Shown: in pieces, positions 63,782 through 64,000 of the stretch
Numbering within the stretch: position 1 is the first letter of the stretch
Layout: every line of letters begins with the position of its first letter
DNA from: Deferribacter thermophilus
Lineage (GTDB): Bacteria > Chrysiogenota > Deferribacteres > Deferribacterales > Deferribacteraceae
Length of the DNA: 64,000 bases
Assembly (NCBI RefSeq): GCF_049472675.1
Contig: NZ_JAPNXM010000001.1
Span: 186,001 to 250,000, forward strand
Reading direction: 5' to 3'
Translations under genes and position numbers: made by a program
Notes under the pieces: model-generated
What the model was told of the DNA's origin: nothing
The model's input: the letters and a program-made list of their open reading frames with translations, nothing else
The model's database searches: none

Positions 63782-63869
63782 GATTTAAAAAAATGAAAAT
63801 TATAATTGTTTGATATGTAAATATTATTATTGTTTTTAAGTTTAAAAAATGGGAGTTAAATTATAAATT

Positions 63870-64000
63870 TTAATAAATTTTATAATTTTTCATCAAAAAA
63901 TTCAGCATATAATCCTTTATCCCATCTTCAAGTGAATAAAATGGTTCATCATAACCAGTACTCTTTAGTTTATTCATATTTGCTTGAGTAAAATATTGAT
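63870..64000 (-). CDS. hldD: 3' end of ADP-glyceromanno-heptose 6-epimerase (partial)
   Basis: Forty-two codons and a TAA at 63870-63872 are visible; the rest lies past the right edge. The residues QYFTQANMNKLKSTGYDEPF and the following SLEDGIKDYM match the C-terminus of HldD/RfaD, which makes the L-glycero heptose of LPS inner core. This implies a Gram-negative envelope. Assignment rests on this short tail. Confidence 0.7.
   Translation of the reverse strand, partial: QYFTQANMNKLKSTGYDEPFYSLEDGIKDYMLNFLMKNYKIY

Overview
The window is AT-rich DNA (about one-third G+C by eye), densely packed and operon-organised. Gene content suggests an anaerobic, probably thermophilic Gram-negative bacterium. 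It has AcnB-type aconitase, a monomeric isocitrate dehydrogenase, a two-subunit class I fumarase, a four-subunit 2-oxoglutarate:ferredoxin oxidoreductase, two Liv-type ABC transporters, phenylacetate-CoA ligases and an LPS-heptose epimerase fragment. I infer a member of the Deferribacterota (Deferribacter-like). No 16S gene is present to prove this.

Layout. 1-5363: the left edge holds partial cas1 and complete cas4 (minus strand), then a CRISPR array of 55 canonical 30-bp repeats (54 spacers) plus one decayed terminal repeat. The array is transcribed on the minus strand from a consensus promoter at 5113-5141, so the cas genes lie at the old, trailer end. 5364-8410: rluA-lrgB-lrgA, tRNA-Thr(CGT), a cold-shock gene and a frameshifted LUD-domain gene. 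8519-10507: a two-gene trans-3-hydroxy-L-proline to proline pathway. 10713-15299: livKHMGF, then bacterioferritin. 15980-29020: a TCA-cycle block with fumarase divergent from acnB, then icd, mdh, sucCD and korDABC. Three near-identical palindromic operators control fumarase, acnB and icd. acnB has a large nested-hairpin leader. sucC has a candidate leader peptide whose stop codon lies in a sequestered ribosome-binding site.

29040-39476: an SdhE-like protein, a RarD-type permease, a complete hut operon (hutC-H-U-G-I) with an operator in its promoter, then an MBL-fold hydrolase, queC, pfkA and a Cys-rich DUF6485-like protein. 39488-51609 (minus): twelve or more overlapping or abutting genes running from a two-component/PilZ/STAS/CheR/GGDEF signalling block into rlmN, bcp, xseB, ispA, dxs, tlyA and nadK. 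51652-60674 (minus): an EamA permease, an HD hydrolase and an aromatic-acid module (paaK, livFGMHK, a double-ACT protein, a second paaK) with a palindromic operator at the module promoter. 60695-64000 (minus): an XRE-cupin regulator, HU, speB-speE-speD, and the 3' end of a heptose epimerase.

The metabolic picture is oxidation of amino and organic acids. Histidine goes to glutamate by Hut, hydroxyproline to proline, and aromatic acids to CoA thioesters, all feeding 2-oxoglutarate/succinyl-CoA chemistry through a ferredoxin-linked TCA cycle. The most novel-looking signals are the sucC leader peptide with its sequestered ribosome-binding site, the shared TCA operator, the acnB hairpin leader, and CRISPR spacers that look derived from a filamentous phage and from hairpin DNA.
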